From positions 1 to 64,000 of the forward strand of contig NZ_FMZC01000011.1 in the NCBI RefSeq assembly GCF_900102625.1: a stretch of 64,000 bases of DNA, in the 5' to 3' direction. The notes under the pieces were generated by a model, which made no database searches, was not told the origin of the DNA, and was given only the letters and a program-made list of their open reading frames with translations. Position 1 is the stretch's first letter; each line of letters opens with the position of its first letter. Position numbers and translations under genes: made by a program. This DNA comes from Paracidovorax valerianellae (GTDB lineage Bacteria; Pseudomonadota; Gammaproteobacteria; Burkholderiales; Burkholderiaceae_C). Below are positions 16,976 to 26,181 of this stretch, piece by piece.

Positions 16976-19186
16976 ATGTCCGGCGAACGTGTGCCGTCCG
17001 CAAGGGCGTATCGCAACCCTGGCGCTCACCGCGCGGCAGAGCCGCAGGACCAGGTCGCCGTGCCCGTCGGCGACGCGTCTGCCGGTGCAGCGCGGCGCGG
17101 CAGCGTTTCGGCGGGTGCCTCCAGCCGATTGGCGGAGCATCTGGTGCCGCGGTCCCGCAGTACCGCCGTGGGCACGGCGCTGCCTGCGCCCCGTGCATCG
17201 CTGCCTGTGCCGCGACCACCGACACCGGCGCAACAGCAGCAGATCGAAAAACGCGCGAAAAAGCAGGCAGCCATTGCCGCGGGCCAGACCGTGGACGATG
17301 CCATGGCGTACTTCGAGGGGTTCGACGCGTTGTGCGCGCGCGGACTCATCACCGCCGAGAACGAGCAGCGCACGTTGTCCACGGCGTTTCGATGGGCGGA
17401 GCGTGGCATTGCGGCCTTCGGGTCTCTCACCGAATTGCAACGGAACGGCGACGATGGCCAGAAGTCCTTCGTGACCCTCTACCAAAAGCGCGCTGCGATC
17501 GCCACCGCCTTGGCGCGCAGCCTTCCCCCATTGCCGGCCGAGGAGGCCTACGCGTTGTCGGCGCGCATGCTGAAGGCGCGATCAGAGCCGGTGGACCTGC
17601 CGGCCCTGGATAGCGACCTGCATGCCTACCTCGGCCAAGTGGACCTGGCAGCCAAGGCGATCGAGCCCTACATCCGAGCCTCGTCCGAGGTGATGGAGAA
17701 GCTGGGCAATACGGCGCATCTCAAGGCCTACGCGGGTCTGATCGAGGTCTTGAAGAGCGCGGTGCTCACGCTCACAAAGCTGCGGATGCGGGCCTTCGAT
17801 CTGCACAAGGAGCAGATCTGCACGCTGGGCAATCGCATGGTGGTGGCCGAGGGGATGCGCGGCACCGAGATTCTGCGGGAGACCGTCGCGATGCTGACCT
17901 GCGCGGTCAACCTGTCGGACAGCGTTGCGATCGACCTGCTGCAGGATGCCCGCATCCCCCGGCAGCAGACGTTGGCGAGCCGCATGGAAAACGGCGCTCT
18001 GCTTTTGCGGGAGCACGCCGAAGCCTTCATCGGGCTTGCGAGCCGCCACTTCGATGCCGAAGCCGGTGCTGCACAGCCCGACATTCTCGAATTCGCCAGG
18101 CAACTGGCAGTGGCCATCGGCGCGCTGGCCCAGCAGTGCGATGCGGTGCTTGAAGCCCCCAAGCTCTCCCGCGCTAACGCCAAGCTGCTGGAAGGCACCA
18201 CTTTGCTGGGGCAGCCGACAGGGCACGACGTCCCGGCCCTGTCCCTGGACGACGTGGAAGACTCCCTGGTCCCGCAGGCGCCGGAGGCTTCGGCCTCTGC
18301 GCCGTCGCCCAGGCGCTCCAGTGCTGGCAAGGCCCGCAAAACCGCTGGGCGCCAGGCGGCGCAGGACGCAGGTTCGGTTCCTTCCGCCCCGGCGCTGTCC
18401 CTGCGGCAGGCCGCCGTGCTGGAACTGGCGCAAGAGCGGCTGAAGGCATTCCCCGCACCAAAGCTTGCCAGGCTGCGCGGGCCCGGCGACCTGCTGACGC
18501 TGGGCGAGTCGCTGCAAAAGGACATTTCCGTGATCAGCGCCGCGATGGAGCAGCGCAGCGAGCCGCTGAGTGCCGCGCGGCAGATGCGGCGGACGCTCGA
18601 TGGATGGTTCGGCGCGCCAGGCCAGTGGCGTGCCCGGCGCGAGCAATTGGAGGCGGCAGGCATCGTGGGAACGCCATCAGTGGCGCAGGCGCTCGTGGCG
18701 CTGGATGAGCGCATTGCGGCGATCGATGGCCTGCACCGGTCTGTGGATGCCATCGGGGCCGATCGGGTCAAGACCTTTCCGTACCCGGATCTCAAGCATG
18801 TCTCTCACCTGTTGGCCACGGCGACGGATGCGAAAGCATCCGGACCTGGCGTGCGGGTCGGCGCGCCCCGCAAGCTGCCTTCGCCGGGCGATCCCGACGA
18901 CCGCCATGGCACGCTGTTCGAAGTGAAGCTCGATACCGGCAAGCTGGCGGATGGCCGGCCTGCGCCTGCGCTGTACGTGCATTTGCACGCCAAGTCGCCG
19001 ATCACGGCCGAGGCGTGCCGCACTGTGCCTTTCGAAGCCCTGGACGCTTTTCATGTGAAGACCGCCGATCAGCGAGGCAAGGGCGCCACCTGGGAACTGC
19101 TCAACGACGCCCTGCACAGCGTGCACCGGGGCGTGCTGGACACCGAGGTGCTGAAAGCGCTGCAGCACCGCATGGCCCGCGGCTGA
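16976..19186 (+). CDS. Putative T3-secreted effector, paralogue B
   Basis: A 736-aa paralogue of the preceding protein, 40 bp downstream with GGAGG before its ATG, so almost surely co-transcribed from the same PIP-box promoter. The N-terminal about 90 residues are again disordered and basic; a Gln/Lys-rich helix (QQQQIEKRAKKQ) follows. The shared parts are a helical core (IDLLQDARIPRQQTL against VDLLQDARVGPQPAK), the LSLRQAAVLELAQERLKAF segment and the C-terminal block LPSPGDPDDRHGTLFEVKL, LYVHLHAKS, FHVKTADQR, VHRGVL. The paralogues are well diverged, suggesting an old tandem duplication. Function unknown; XopP/RipH-like is only a suggestion. Confidence 0.72.
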   Translation: MSGERVPSARAYRNPGAHRAAEPQDQVAVPVGDASAGAARRGSVSAGASSRLAEHLVPRSRSTAVGTALPAPRASLPVPRPPTPAQQQQIEKRAKKQAAIAAGQTVDDAMAYFEGFDALCARGLITAENEQRTLSTAFRWAERGIAAFGSLTELQRNGDDGQKSFVTLYQKRAAIATALARSLPPLPAEEAYALSARMLKARSEPVDLPALDSDLHAYLGQVDLAAKAIEPYIRASSEVMEKLGNTAHLKAYAGLIEVLKSAVLTLTKLRMRAFDLHKEQICTLGNRMVVAEGMRGTEILRETVAMLTCAVNLSDSVAIDLLQDARIPRQQTLASRMENGALLLREHAEAFIGLASRHFDAEAGAAQPDILEFARQLAVAIGALAQQCDAVLEAPKLSRANAKLLEGTTLLGQPTGHDVPALSLDDVEDSLVPQAPEASASAPSPRRSSAGKARKTAGRQAAQDAGSVPSAPALSLRQAAVLELAQERLKAFPAPKLARLRGPGDLLTLGESLQKDISVISAAMEQRSEPLSAARQMRRTLDGWFGAPGQWRARREQLEAAGIVGTPSVAQALVALDERIAAIDGLHRSVDAIGADRVKTFPYPDLKHVSHLLATATDAKASGPGVRVGAPRKLPSPGDPDDRHGTLFEVKLDTGKLADGRPAPALYVHLHAKSPITAEACRTVPFEALDAFHVKTADQRGKGATWELLNDALHSVHRGVLDTEVLKALQHRMARG

Positions 19187-19209
19187 GCCTTGGGCCTGCG
19201 CTGCGGCCG

Positions 19210-20118
19210 TCACAGCCCGGGCAACTCTTGCTTCAGCCGCTCCAAAAAAGCCTGCGCGGCCACGGGCAGCGCGCGGCCGGCGAGGGTCTGCACTTCGATG
19301 TCGCGCAGATCCATGCCCGGGTCGCCCAGGGGCCGGGCCACGATGGCGCCTGCGGCTGCGCTGTGGCGCATGGCGATCTCGCTCGATACCGAGAGGCCGC
19401 CGCCGTGCGCCACGAACTCCAGCACCGTGCAGGCATGGTTGCTGACCAGCACGGGCTCCAGCTGCAGGCCCTGGCGGCTGCACACGATGTCGATCATCTG
19501 CCGCACGATGGTTTCGGGCGGGGGCAGGGCGAGCGGGTACTGGGCCATGTGCGCCAGGCTCACGCGGGCGCTGCTGGCCAGCGGGTGGCCTTGTGGCAGC
19601 AGCGCCAGCACCGGCGCGCTCTGGCGGTACGCGACCTGAATGCCCGGTTGCGGCGCGCGGCTGAAGCACAGGCCGATGTCCGCCACGCCCGTGCGAACCG
19701 CTTCGGGCACCTGGGCGGTGGGCAGGGCCGTCACACTGAACCGGATGCCCGCGTGCTCCTTCTGGAACGCCACGCACAGCCGGGGAACGAGTTCGTTGGC
19801 GAAGGCGTCCGAGGTGGCGAGCCGCACCTGGCCGGCGCGCAGCCCGAGCAGCGCGCCGATCTCACCCAGGGCGCGCTCCGCGTCCAGCCCGGTGCGCCGC
19901 GCGTGCGTGGCCAGAATCTCGCCCGCCGCTGTCGGCACCATGCCGCGTGGGTGGCGCTCGAACAGCGGTGTGCCCAGTTGTGCCTCCAGCCCGGCGATCT
20001 GCCGGCTCAAGGCCGAGGCGGCCACGTGCAGCCGCGCGGAGGCTTCGGTCAGCGATCCGCACTGGGCCACTTCGAGAAAGTAGCGCAGCGCGGTGTCTTG
20101 CAGCAGGTGTGCGCGCAT
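19210..20118 (-). CDS. LysR-type transcriptional regulator
   Basis: A 302-aa regulator with an N-terminal winged helix-turn-helix (residues about 5-65, LTEASARLHVAASALSRQIAGLEAQLGTPLFER) and a two-lobe effector domain. It is divergent from the Bug/GGT genes across a 181-bp gap containing a perfect inverted repeat at 20190-20208, so it probably controls them and itself. The start at 20118 was preferred over upstream reading because the HTH begins 10-15 residues after it, as usual. The effector is unknown; a glutathione-like or gamma-glutamyl compound is suggested by the target genes. Confidence 0.88.
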   Translation of the reverse strand: MRAHLLQDTALRYFLEVAQCGSLTEASARLHVAASALSRQIAGLEAQLGTPLFERHPRGMVPTAAGEILATHARRTGLDAERALGEIGALLGLRAGQVRLATSDAFANELVPRLCVAFQKEHAGIRFSVTALPTAQVPEAVRTGVADIGLCFSRAPQPGIQVAYRQSAPVLALLPQGHPLASSARVSLAHMAQYPLALPPPETIVRQMIDIVCSRQGLQLEPVLVSNHACTVLEFVAHGGGLSVSSEIAMRHSAAAGAIVARPLGDPGMDLRDIEVQTLAGRALPVAAQAFLERLKQELPGL

Positions 20119-20189
20119 GGGCGATGGGATGGAATGACGGGGTTGGTGACGTAAGGCGGTTTGCCGGACGGGCTGCAAAGTATGGTCTG

Positions 20190-20208
20190 CTTTGCCGTCA
20201 TGGCAAAG
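20190..20208. promoter_or_regulatory. Inverted repeat, candidate LysR operator
   Basis: CTTTGCC, 5 nt, GGCAAAG: a perfect dyad containing a T-N11-A core, midway between the divergent LysR gene and the Bug-family gene. A second GTTTGCC half-site follows at about 20211. Confidence 0.6.
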
Positions 20209-20299
20209 GGGTTTGCCAATTTGCTGGTGGTCAGCCGGGGCGTGCGTTTCTAAGATGACCGTTTTATGGCGGTTTGCGCCACTGAACCGGAGGGTTTCC

Positions 20300-21283
20300 A
20301 TGCGATTGGTGAATTTCAGCCGCTGCCTGCTCGTGGGCTTGTCGTTGGTGGCCCTGGCCGCAGGGGCGAGGGCGCAGGCCTGGCCCAACCACCCGGTGCG
20401 CGTGATCGTGCCGTTTCCGGCCAGCGGGGCCACCGATCTGGTGGCGCGGGTGGTCACCCAGCGGGTGTCGCAGGACCTCGGCCAGCAGATGGTGGTGGAC
20501 AACCGCCCGGGCGCCGGCGGCACCATCGGAGCGGCCGAAGCCGCCAAGGCCCCGGCCGACGGCTACACGCTGCTGCTGACCACGAGCAGCACCCACGCGA
20601 TCTCGCCCCACCTGATGCCGCGCCTGGCCTATGACGCGCGCAAGGACTTCACGCCCGTCGCCCATGTGGCGGACGCGGCCAGCGTGCTGCTGGTCACGCC
20701 CTCGCTGCCGGTGAAGTCGGTGGCGGATCTGATCGCCTACGCCAAGGCCCACCCGGGCCAGCTCAACTACGCCAGCAGCGGCAACGGCACCATCGTGCAT
20801 TTGAACGCCGCGGCCTTCAGTTCGCAGGCCGGCATCGAGATGACGCACGTGCCCTACAAGGGCACGGCGCAGTCGATCGCCGACCTGGCGACGGGGCAGG
20901 TGCATGTGCTGTTCGATTCGATTCCCACCGGCATGCCCCACGTGAAGAGCGGCCGCCTGCGGGCCCTGGCCGTGACCAGCGAGCAGCGCAGCGCGCTTGC
21001 GCCCGAGCTGCCCACGCTGGCGGAATCGGGCCTGCCAGGCTATTCGTCGGTGACCTGGTTCGGTGTGTACGCGCCTGCCGGCGCGCCGGCCGCGCTGGTG
21101 GAACGCATCCACCAGGCTTTCGCGAAGGCCATGCAGGCCCCGGACGTGATCGCCAGCCTGGCCAAGCTGGGCGTGGAGCCCGCTGCGCCCAGCACGCCCG
21201 CGCAGTTCGCCGCCATGGTGCAGGCCGACAGCGCCCGCTGGGCCGCCGTGATCCGCCAGCGCAAGATCACCCTGGAACAATGA
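20300..21283 (+). CDS. Bug-family periplasmic solute-binding protein (TTT-type)
   Basis: A 327-aa secreted protein. A signal peptide spans about residues 1-25, and the mature part starts QAWPNHPVRVIVPFPASGATD, the standard Bug opening. VVDNRPGAGGTIGAAEAAKAPADGYTLLL, LNYASSGNGTIVHLNA and MTHVPYKGTAQSIADL are the family's ligand-loop segments. The ATG follows GGAGGG. Bug proteins bind carboxylates and similar small solutes; no TctA/TctB membrane genes are nearby, which is common for orphan Bugs in this family. Co-directional with the GGT-like gene 52 bp downstream. Confidence 0.9.
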   Translation: MRLVNFSRCLLVGLSLVALAAGARAQAWPNHPVRVIVPFPASGATDLVARVVTQRVSQDLGQQMVVDNRPGAGGTIGAAEAAKAPADGYTLLLTTSSTHAISPHLMPRLAYDARKDFTPVAHVADAASVLLVTPSLPVKSVADLIAYAKAHPGQLNYASSGNGTIVHLNAAAFSSQAGIEMTHVPYKGTAQSIADLATGQVHVLFDSIPTGMPHVKSGRLRALAVTSEQRSALAPELPTLAESGLPGYSSVTWFGVYAPAGAPAALVERIHQAFAKAMQAPDVIASLAKLGVEPAAPSTPAQFAAMVQADSARWAAVIRQRKITLEQ

Positions 21284-21335
21284 GCGGCCTTCGCTTTCAA
21301 GCCTTTTGAACGATCAAGCCACAAGGAGACACACC

Positions 21336-22967
21336 ATGACCGGCCCTAGCACCACCGCCACCCCACCGAACGCCCGCACCCTCGACTGGGGCCAGCCGTA
21401 TGCTTCCCAGCGCAGCCCGGTCATGGGCCGCAACATGGTCTCGGCCTCGCAGCCGCTGGCCGCCCAGGCCGGCCTGCGCATGCTGATGGCCGGCGGCAAC
21501 GCGGTCGATGCTGCCATCGCCACGGCCATGGCGCTGACGGTGGTCGAGCCCACCGGCTGCGGCATCGGCAGCGACGGCTTCGCCATCGTGTGGGACGGCA
21601 AGGAACTGCATGGCCTCAATGCCTCGGGCCGCTCGCCCGCCGCGTGGACGCCGGACTATTTCGCCCAGCGCGGCGGCATTCCCGAAATGGGCTGGAACGC
21701 CGTGACCGTGCCCGGCGCGGTGTCGGCCTGGGTCGCGCTGTCGCGGCGCCTGGGCAAGCTGCCGTTCGCGCAGTTGGCCCAGCCTGCCATCGAGTACGCG
21801 CGGGGCGGGTTTCCCGTCTCGCCCATCATCGCCAGGCTGTGGGGCCTGGGCGCGGCCAAGCTGGGCGCGCAGCCCGGCTTCGCCGAGTGCTTCATGCCCG
21901 GCGGCCAGGCGCCGCGGGCGGGCGAGATCTTTCGCAGCGACGCGCATGCCAACACCCTGGAGCTGATCGCCGAGACCGAAGGCGAAGCCTTCTACCGCGG
22001 CACGCTGGCCCAGCAGATGGCCGCCCATTCGAAAGCCCACGGCGGCGCCATGACCGAAGACGACCTGGCCGCGCACCAGGCCGACTGGGTGGGCACGGTG
22101 AGCCAGCCGTTCGGCGACGCGGTCATCCATGAAATTCCGCCCAACGGCCAGGGCATTGCCGCGCTGATCGCGCTCGGCATGCTCGACGCCGTGAACATCG
22201 GCGCGCGGCCCGTGGACGACGTGGAGACGGTGCACGCCAGCATCGAGGCCATGAAGCTGGCGCTGGCCGACCTGTACGAGCACAACGCCGACATCGACGC
22301 CATGCGCATGGCGCCCAAGGATCTGCTGGACCCGGCCTACCTGCATGAACGCGCCCGCAGCATCGACCCCGCGCGCGCGGGCGACCCCGGCCATGGCGCG
22401 CCGCGGCGCGGGGGCACGGTGTACCTGGCTGCGGCCGACGCCTCGGGAATGATGGTCTCGTTCATCCAGTCCAACTACATGGGCTTCGGCTCGGGCGTGG
22501 TGGTGCCGGGCACCGGGATCAGCCTGCAGAACCGGGGACACGGCTTCAGCATCGTGCCGGGCCATGCCAACGAAGTGGCTCCGCGCAAGCGCCCGTCGCA
22601 CACCATCATTCCGGCCTTTGCCATGCATGCCGACGGCACGCCGCGCATGGCCTTTGGCGTGATGGGCGGCCCCATGCAGTCGCAGGGCCACGTGCAGATG
22701 GCGCTGCGCGTGCTGCGCTACGGCCAGAACCCCCAGGCCGCCGCCGATGCGCCGCGCTGGCGCGTCACGGGCGGCAAGGGGGTGGCCGTGGAGCCGGGGT
22801 TCGATCCCGCCGTGCTGGCCGAGCTGCGCGCACGCGGGCACGAGGTCACCGTGGAAACGGGCCAGGGCGTGTTCGCCTTCGGTGGCGCGCAGCTCGTGCT
22901 GCGCGAAGGCGGCATTTATGTCGCCGGCTCGGACTCGCGCAAGGACGGGCACGCGGTCGCCTTCTGA
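21336..22967 (+). CDS. Gamma-glutamyltransferase-family protein
   Basis: A 543-aa Ntn-hydrolase of the GGT family. The N-terminal half has SASQPLAAQAGLRMLMAGGNAVDAAIATAMALTVVEPTGCGIGSDGF, typical of GGTs. The expected self-cleavage and nucleophile Thr is in RRGGTVYLAAADASG, starting the small subunit. GPMQSQGHVQM and the Gly-rich C-terminal block follow. No signal peptide is visible, so it is probably cytoplasmic, unlike the periplasmic E. coli Ggt. This suggests a cephalosporin-acylase-like or other gamma-glutamyl/amide hydrolase branch. RBS AAGGAG. It shares the unit with the Bug protein and the divergent LysR gene. Confidence 0.85.
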   Translation: MTGPSTTATPPNARTLDWGQPYASQRSPVMGRNMVSASQPLAAQAGLRMLMAGGNAVDAAIATAMALTVVEPTGCGIGSDGFAIVWDGKELHGLNASGRSPAAWTPDYFAQRGGIPEMGWNAVTVPGAVSAWVALSRRLGKLPFAQLAQPAIEYARGGFPVSPIIARLWGLGAAKLGAQPGFAECFMPGGQAPRAGEIFRSDAHANTLELIAETEGEAFYRGTLAQQMAAHSKAHGGAMTEDDLAAHQADWVGTVSQPFGDAVIHEIPPNGQGIAALIALGMLDAVNIGARPVDDVETVHASIEAMKLALADLYEHNADIDAMRMAPKDLLDPAYLHERARSIDPARAGDPGHGAPRRGGTVYLAAADASGMMVSFIQSNYMGFGSGVVVPGTGISLQNRGHGFSIVPGHANEVAPRKRPSHTIIPAFAMHADGTPRMAFGVMGGPMQSQGHVQMALRVLRYGQNPQAAADAPRWRVTGGKGVAVEPGFDPAVLAELRARGHEVTVETGQGVFAFGGAQLVLREGGIYVAGSDSRKDGHAVAF

Positions 22968-22968
22968 T

Positions 22969-23000
22969 TTGCTATTTAATTAATAGCAATGGAGGCAATG
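22969..23000 (+). repeat. Dispersed intergenic repeat, shortened copy 2
   Basis: TTGCTATTTAATTAATAGCAAT directly followed by GGAGGC; the CCCTAG and TGCGCT parts of the full repeat are missing. It starts 2 bp past the GGT-family stop, between convergent genes. Confidence 0.65.
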
Positions 23001-23060
23001 AATACGGCGGCAGTGGCACGACAGGCTTTAAACCGCCGATTCAATGCGCTTTGACCCGGT

Positions 23061-23975
23061 TCAGCGGGTTTCGCGCACGGTGAGCCACGCGCTCGCCGCC
23101 CCGCTGAGCACGATGGCCGCGATGCCGGCCAGCGACCACAGGTCCGGCACGTGCCGGTACACCAGCCATCCCGCCAGCATGGCGAAGCCGATCTGGCTGT
23201 AGAGAAACGGCGCGATGGTGACGGGCGTGGTGCGGGCATACGCCTGCAGCAACAGCATGTGCCCCACCGCGCTGGACAGGCCCATGGCGAACATGCCGGC
23301 CCACAGCCATGGGTCCGAGATGGAGGTCCACACGAACGGCACGCCCGCGGACACCAGCGCCGCGGCCAGCCAACCGGTGTAGAGCTGCGTGGTGGCGGGA
23401 CTTTCCTGCCCGGCCATCTTGCTGCTGATGACCTGGTAGCCCGTGCCGGTGGCCAGCAGGCACAGCGGCCACAGCATGGCCCAGGTGAAGGCCTCGCCGC
23501 CCGGGCGGATGATGGCCAGCGTACCCGTCAACCCCAGCGCCACCAGCACCCAGCGCGGCGCGCTCACCCGCTGGTGCAGCCACAGCGCGGCCACGAGGGT
23601 GACGCACAGCGGCGTGGTCGCCACGATGGCCGTGAACTCCGCCAGCGGAAAGTGCTGGATGCTGATGAAGCCGAACAGGCTCGTGGCCGCGAACAGCACC
23701 GCCCGCAGCGCCTGAAAGCGCGGCTGCCGGGTGCGCAGCACCGCCACACCCTCTCGCTGCAGCACGAAAGCCGTCGTCAGCACGGCCTGGAACAGGTAGC
23801 GCAGCCACAGCGCCATGAAAAGCGGCACCGCGGTGCTGACCCATTTGGTGGTGGCGTCGAGCACCGCGAAACATGCGCATGCTGCCACCGTCAGCCCGAT
23901 GCCCGCCAGCGCGGCGCGTCGGCTGCGCAGGGCGTGCAGGCTGGGGGCGTTCGCGTCGGGTGGAGCGTCGTTCAT
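23061..23975 (-). CDS. DMT-superfamily (EamA) transporter
   Basis: A 304-aa membrane protein with ten hydrophobic segments in two EamA halves (about 22-155 and 165-300). The second half starts around MLWPLCLLATGTGYQVISSKM and ends LWSLAGIAAIVLSGAASAWLTV, a typical DMT last helix. The likely role is drug or metabolite export. Convergent with the GGT-family gene. Substrate cannot be told from the sequence. Confidence 0.88.
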   Translation of the reverse strand: MNDAPPDANAPSLHALRSRRAALAGIGLTVAACACFAVLDATTKWVSTAVPLFMALWLRYLFQAVLTTAFVLQREGVAVLRTRQPRFQALRAVLFAATSLFGFISIQHFPLAEFTAIVATTPLCVTLVAALWLHQRVSAPRWVLVALGLTGTLAIIRPGGEAFTWAMLWPLCLLATGTGYQVISSKMAGQESPATTQLYTGWLAAALVSAGVPFVWTSISDPWLWAGMFAMGLSSAVGHMLLLQAYARTTPVTIAPFLYSQIGFAMLAGWLVYRHVPDLWSLAGIAAIVLSGAASAWLTVRETR

Positions 23976-24076
23976 CGCGTCGGGGGCCGTGGGGGTTGCG
24001 CTGGGGCTTCATTCCCGGCGCGTTCAGGGACCACCAGCGCAGGGTGAAGAGAAGGACTAGAAGAGACCGCGCGTGC

Positions 24077-25174
24077 TCACTGCACGGGCTGCGGCCGCTG
24101 CAGCAGCATGGCGTCGCCGTAGCTGAAGAAGCGGTAGCCCTGCGCGATGGCATGGCGGTACAGGCCCATCACGTGCTCGTAGCCCGCGAAGGCGCTCACC
24201 AGCATCATCAGCGTGCTCTTGGGCAGGTGGAAGTTGGTGACCAGCACGTCCACCACACGAAAGCCGAACCCCGGCGTGATGAAGATCTGCGTGTCGCCCG
24301 TGGCCTGGCCGCTCAGCGCCCACGACTCGAGCGTGCGCACGGTGGTCGTGCCCACGGCCACCACGCGGCCGCCGCGCTGGCGGCAGCGCTCCAGGGCCGC
24401 CAGCGTGGCCAGCGGCACCTCGTACCACTCGCTGTGCATCTGGTGCTCGGCCAGGTTTTCGGTCTTGACGGGCTGGAAGGTGCCTGCGCCTACGTGCAGC
24501 GTGACGCTCGCGCGCTCCACGCCGCGCGCCTCCAGGTCGGCCAACACCCCTGCATCGAAGTGCAGCGCGGCCGTGGGCGCGGCCACGGCGCCGGGCGCTC
24601 GGGCGAAGACGGTCTGGTAGCGCTGTGCGTCCTCTGCGGCGTCGGGGTCGTTGCCCTCTTGCTGCTGGCGTTCGATGTAGGGCGGCAGCGGCAGGTGGCC
24701 GTGGCGCTCCATCAGGTCGTAGGGCGTCTCGCCCGCGGGGCCGCGCAGCGCGAAGCGGAACAGCGGGCCGCCGTCCTCGGGCCAGCGCGACAGCAGCGTG
24801 GCGTCGAAGCCGCCGCCGGTCAATCCGCCGGCCAAGTGCACCACGGCGCCAGGCAGGGGCTTCTTGCTCACCTTCATGTGGGCCACCACTTCGTTGCCGG
24901 TCAGCACGCGCTCGATCAGCAGTTCCAGCTTGCCGCCGCTGGCCTTCTCGCCGAACACGCGGGCTTTCACCACGCGGGTGTCGTTGAACACCAGCAGGTC
25001 GCCCGCACGCAGCAGGCCGGGCAGGTCGCGGAAGACGCGGTCGGCCGGCTCGGTGCTGCGGCCGTCGAGCAGGCGCGAGGCGCTGCGTTCCGGGGCGGGG
25101 TGTTGGGCGATGAGCTGCGGGGGCAGCGTGAAGTCGAAATCGCTGAGCGTGAAAGCGCGGGGGCTGGGAGACAT
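24077..25174 (-). CDS. queA: tRNA preQ1(34) S-adenosylmethionine ribosyltransferase-isomerase QueA
   Basis: A 365-aa enzyme that adds the ribosyl moiety of SAM to preQ1 in tRNA, forming epoxyqueuosine. Conserved segments: [40 protein letters not shown], the TAALHF and [11 protein letters not shown] block, and [20 protein letters not shown] near the C-terminus. The ATG at 25174 is chosen over 25204 because the family begins a few residues before the FxFxLP segment. A terminator for the upstream FAH gene lies at 25205-25234, so queA needs its own promoter. No tgt follows in the window. Confidence 0.95.
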   Translation of the reverse strand: MSPSPRAFTLSDFDFTLPPQLIAQHPAPERSASRLLDGRSTEPADRVFRDLPGLLRAGDLLVFNDTRVVKARVFGEKASGGKLELLIERVLTGNEVVAHMKVSKKPLPGAVVHLAGGLTGGGFDATLLSRWPEDGGPLFRFALRGPAGETPYDLMERHGHLPLPPYIERQQQEGNDPDAAEDAQRYQTVFARAPGAVAAPTAALHFDAGVLADLEARGVERASVTLHVGAGTFQPVKTENLAEHQMHSEWYEVPLATLAALERCRQRGGRVVAVGTTTVRTLESWALSGQATGDTQIFITPGFGFRVVDVLVTNFHLPKSTLMMLVSAFAGYEHVMGLYRHAIAQGYRFFSYGDAMLLQRPQPVQ

Positions 25175-25204
25175 GTGCTTGAGGGCCGGACAGGCCCGTT
25201 CCAA

Positions 25205-25234
25205 GAAAAGAAAAAGCGCGGTTCAGTCCGCGCT
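25205..25234 (-). terminator. Rho-independent terminator after the FAH-family gene
   Basis: On the minus strand AGCGCGG, 6-nt loop, CCGCGCT, then TTTTTCTTTTC. Arms are at 25228-25234 and 25215-25221. Confidence 0.8.
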
Positions 25235-25322
25235 GGATGGCTGAAAGGCCTGAAGGCCGCAAGCCCGCAAGGCTGGGAAAAGGGGGCGATTGTCCCACGC
25301 TGCGGCGCCCCCGCGCCCTGCG

Positions 25323-26114
25323 CTACACCACGCGCAGCGAGAGGTCCGGCAGCCCGTCGATGTGCGCCACCATGAGGTCGCCGCGCACCACCGGGCCCAC
25401 GTTCTCTGGCGTGCCGCTGTAGATCAGGTCGCCGGCTTTCAACTCGAACGCCTGCGACAGGTTGCTGATCTGCTCGGCCACGCTCCAGATCATCTGCGCC
25501 AGGTCGGCGCGCTGCTTGACCGTGCCGTTCACCGACAGCGTGATGGCGCCTTTCGGGAAATGGCCCGTCTGCGCCACGCGGTGGATCGGGCCGATGGGCG
25601 CCGACAGGTCGAAGCTCTTGCCGATCTCCCAGGGTTTCTTCTGGTCCTTCATGTCGCTTTGCAGGTCGCGGCGTGTCATGTCCAGCCCCACGGCGTAGCC
25701 GTACACGTGCTGCAGGGCCTGCTCCGGCGACAGGTTGCGTCCGCCGCTGTGCAGGGCCGCCACCAGTTCCACCTCGTAGTGGTAATTGCGGGTGAGGGCA
25801 GGGTAGGGGTGGTCCACCGTGGTTCCCGGCGGCACGAACTGCATGGCGTCGTTCGGTTTCTGGAAGAAGAAGGGCGGCTCGCGCGTGGGGTCGGACCCCA
25901 TCTCGCGCGCATGGGCTGCGTAGTTGCGGCCGATGCAATAGATGCGGTGCACGGGAAAGACTTCGTTGCTGCCGGCAATCGGCACTGCGGGCACGGTCAG
26001 GGAAAACGGCGCGGGGCGCGAGGGGCTGGCGGTCACGCTGGCGCAGCCTGCGGCCAGGGCGCCGCCCACGGTGGCGGTAGAGGTCATCAAGAGGTCTCGG
26101 CGGTTCAGGTCCAT
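25323..26114 (-). CDS. Fumarylacetoacetate-hydrolase-family protein with Tat-type signal
   Basis: A 263-aa protein. Residues 1-26 carry a twin-arginine signal (NRRDLLMTSTATVGG) ending ALAAGC, which could be a lipobox. The FAH catalytic domain follows: RIYCIGRNYAAHAREMG, PFFFQKPNDAM, YHYEVELVAAL (metal-binding Glu pair), GYAVGLDMTRRDLQ, and LKAGDLIYSGTPENVGPV. These are the hallmarks of fumarylpyruvate hydrolase/acylpyruvase enzymes, which hydrolyse C-C bonds of diketo acids and are normally cytosolic. Export to the periplasm is therefore unusual. The next gene upstream is an AraC regulator in the same direction, 67 bp away. A terminator follows. Confidence 0.85.
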   Translation of the reverse strand: MDLNRRDLLMTSTATVGGALAAGCASVTASPSRPAPFSLTVPAVPIAGSNEVFPVHRIYCIGRNYAAHAREMGSDPTREPPFFFQKPNDAMQFVPPGTTVDHPYPALTRNYHYEVELVAALHSGGRNLSPEQALQHVYGYAVGLDMTRRDLQSDMKDQKKPWEIGKSFDLSAPIGPIHRVAQTGHFPKGAITLSVNGTVKQRADLAQMIWSVAEQISNLSQAFELKAGDLIYSGTPENVGPVVRGDLMVAHIDGLPDLSLRVV

Positions 26115-26181
26115 GAAAGCGTCTCCGTTGTTCTGGTGGCCTTCGAGCTTAGGCGCCGCCGCCACGGCGCACCCGGACGAT

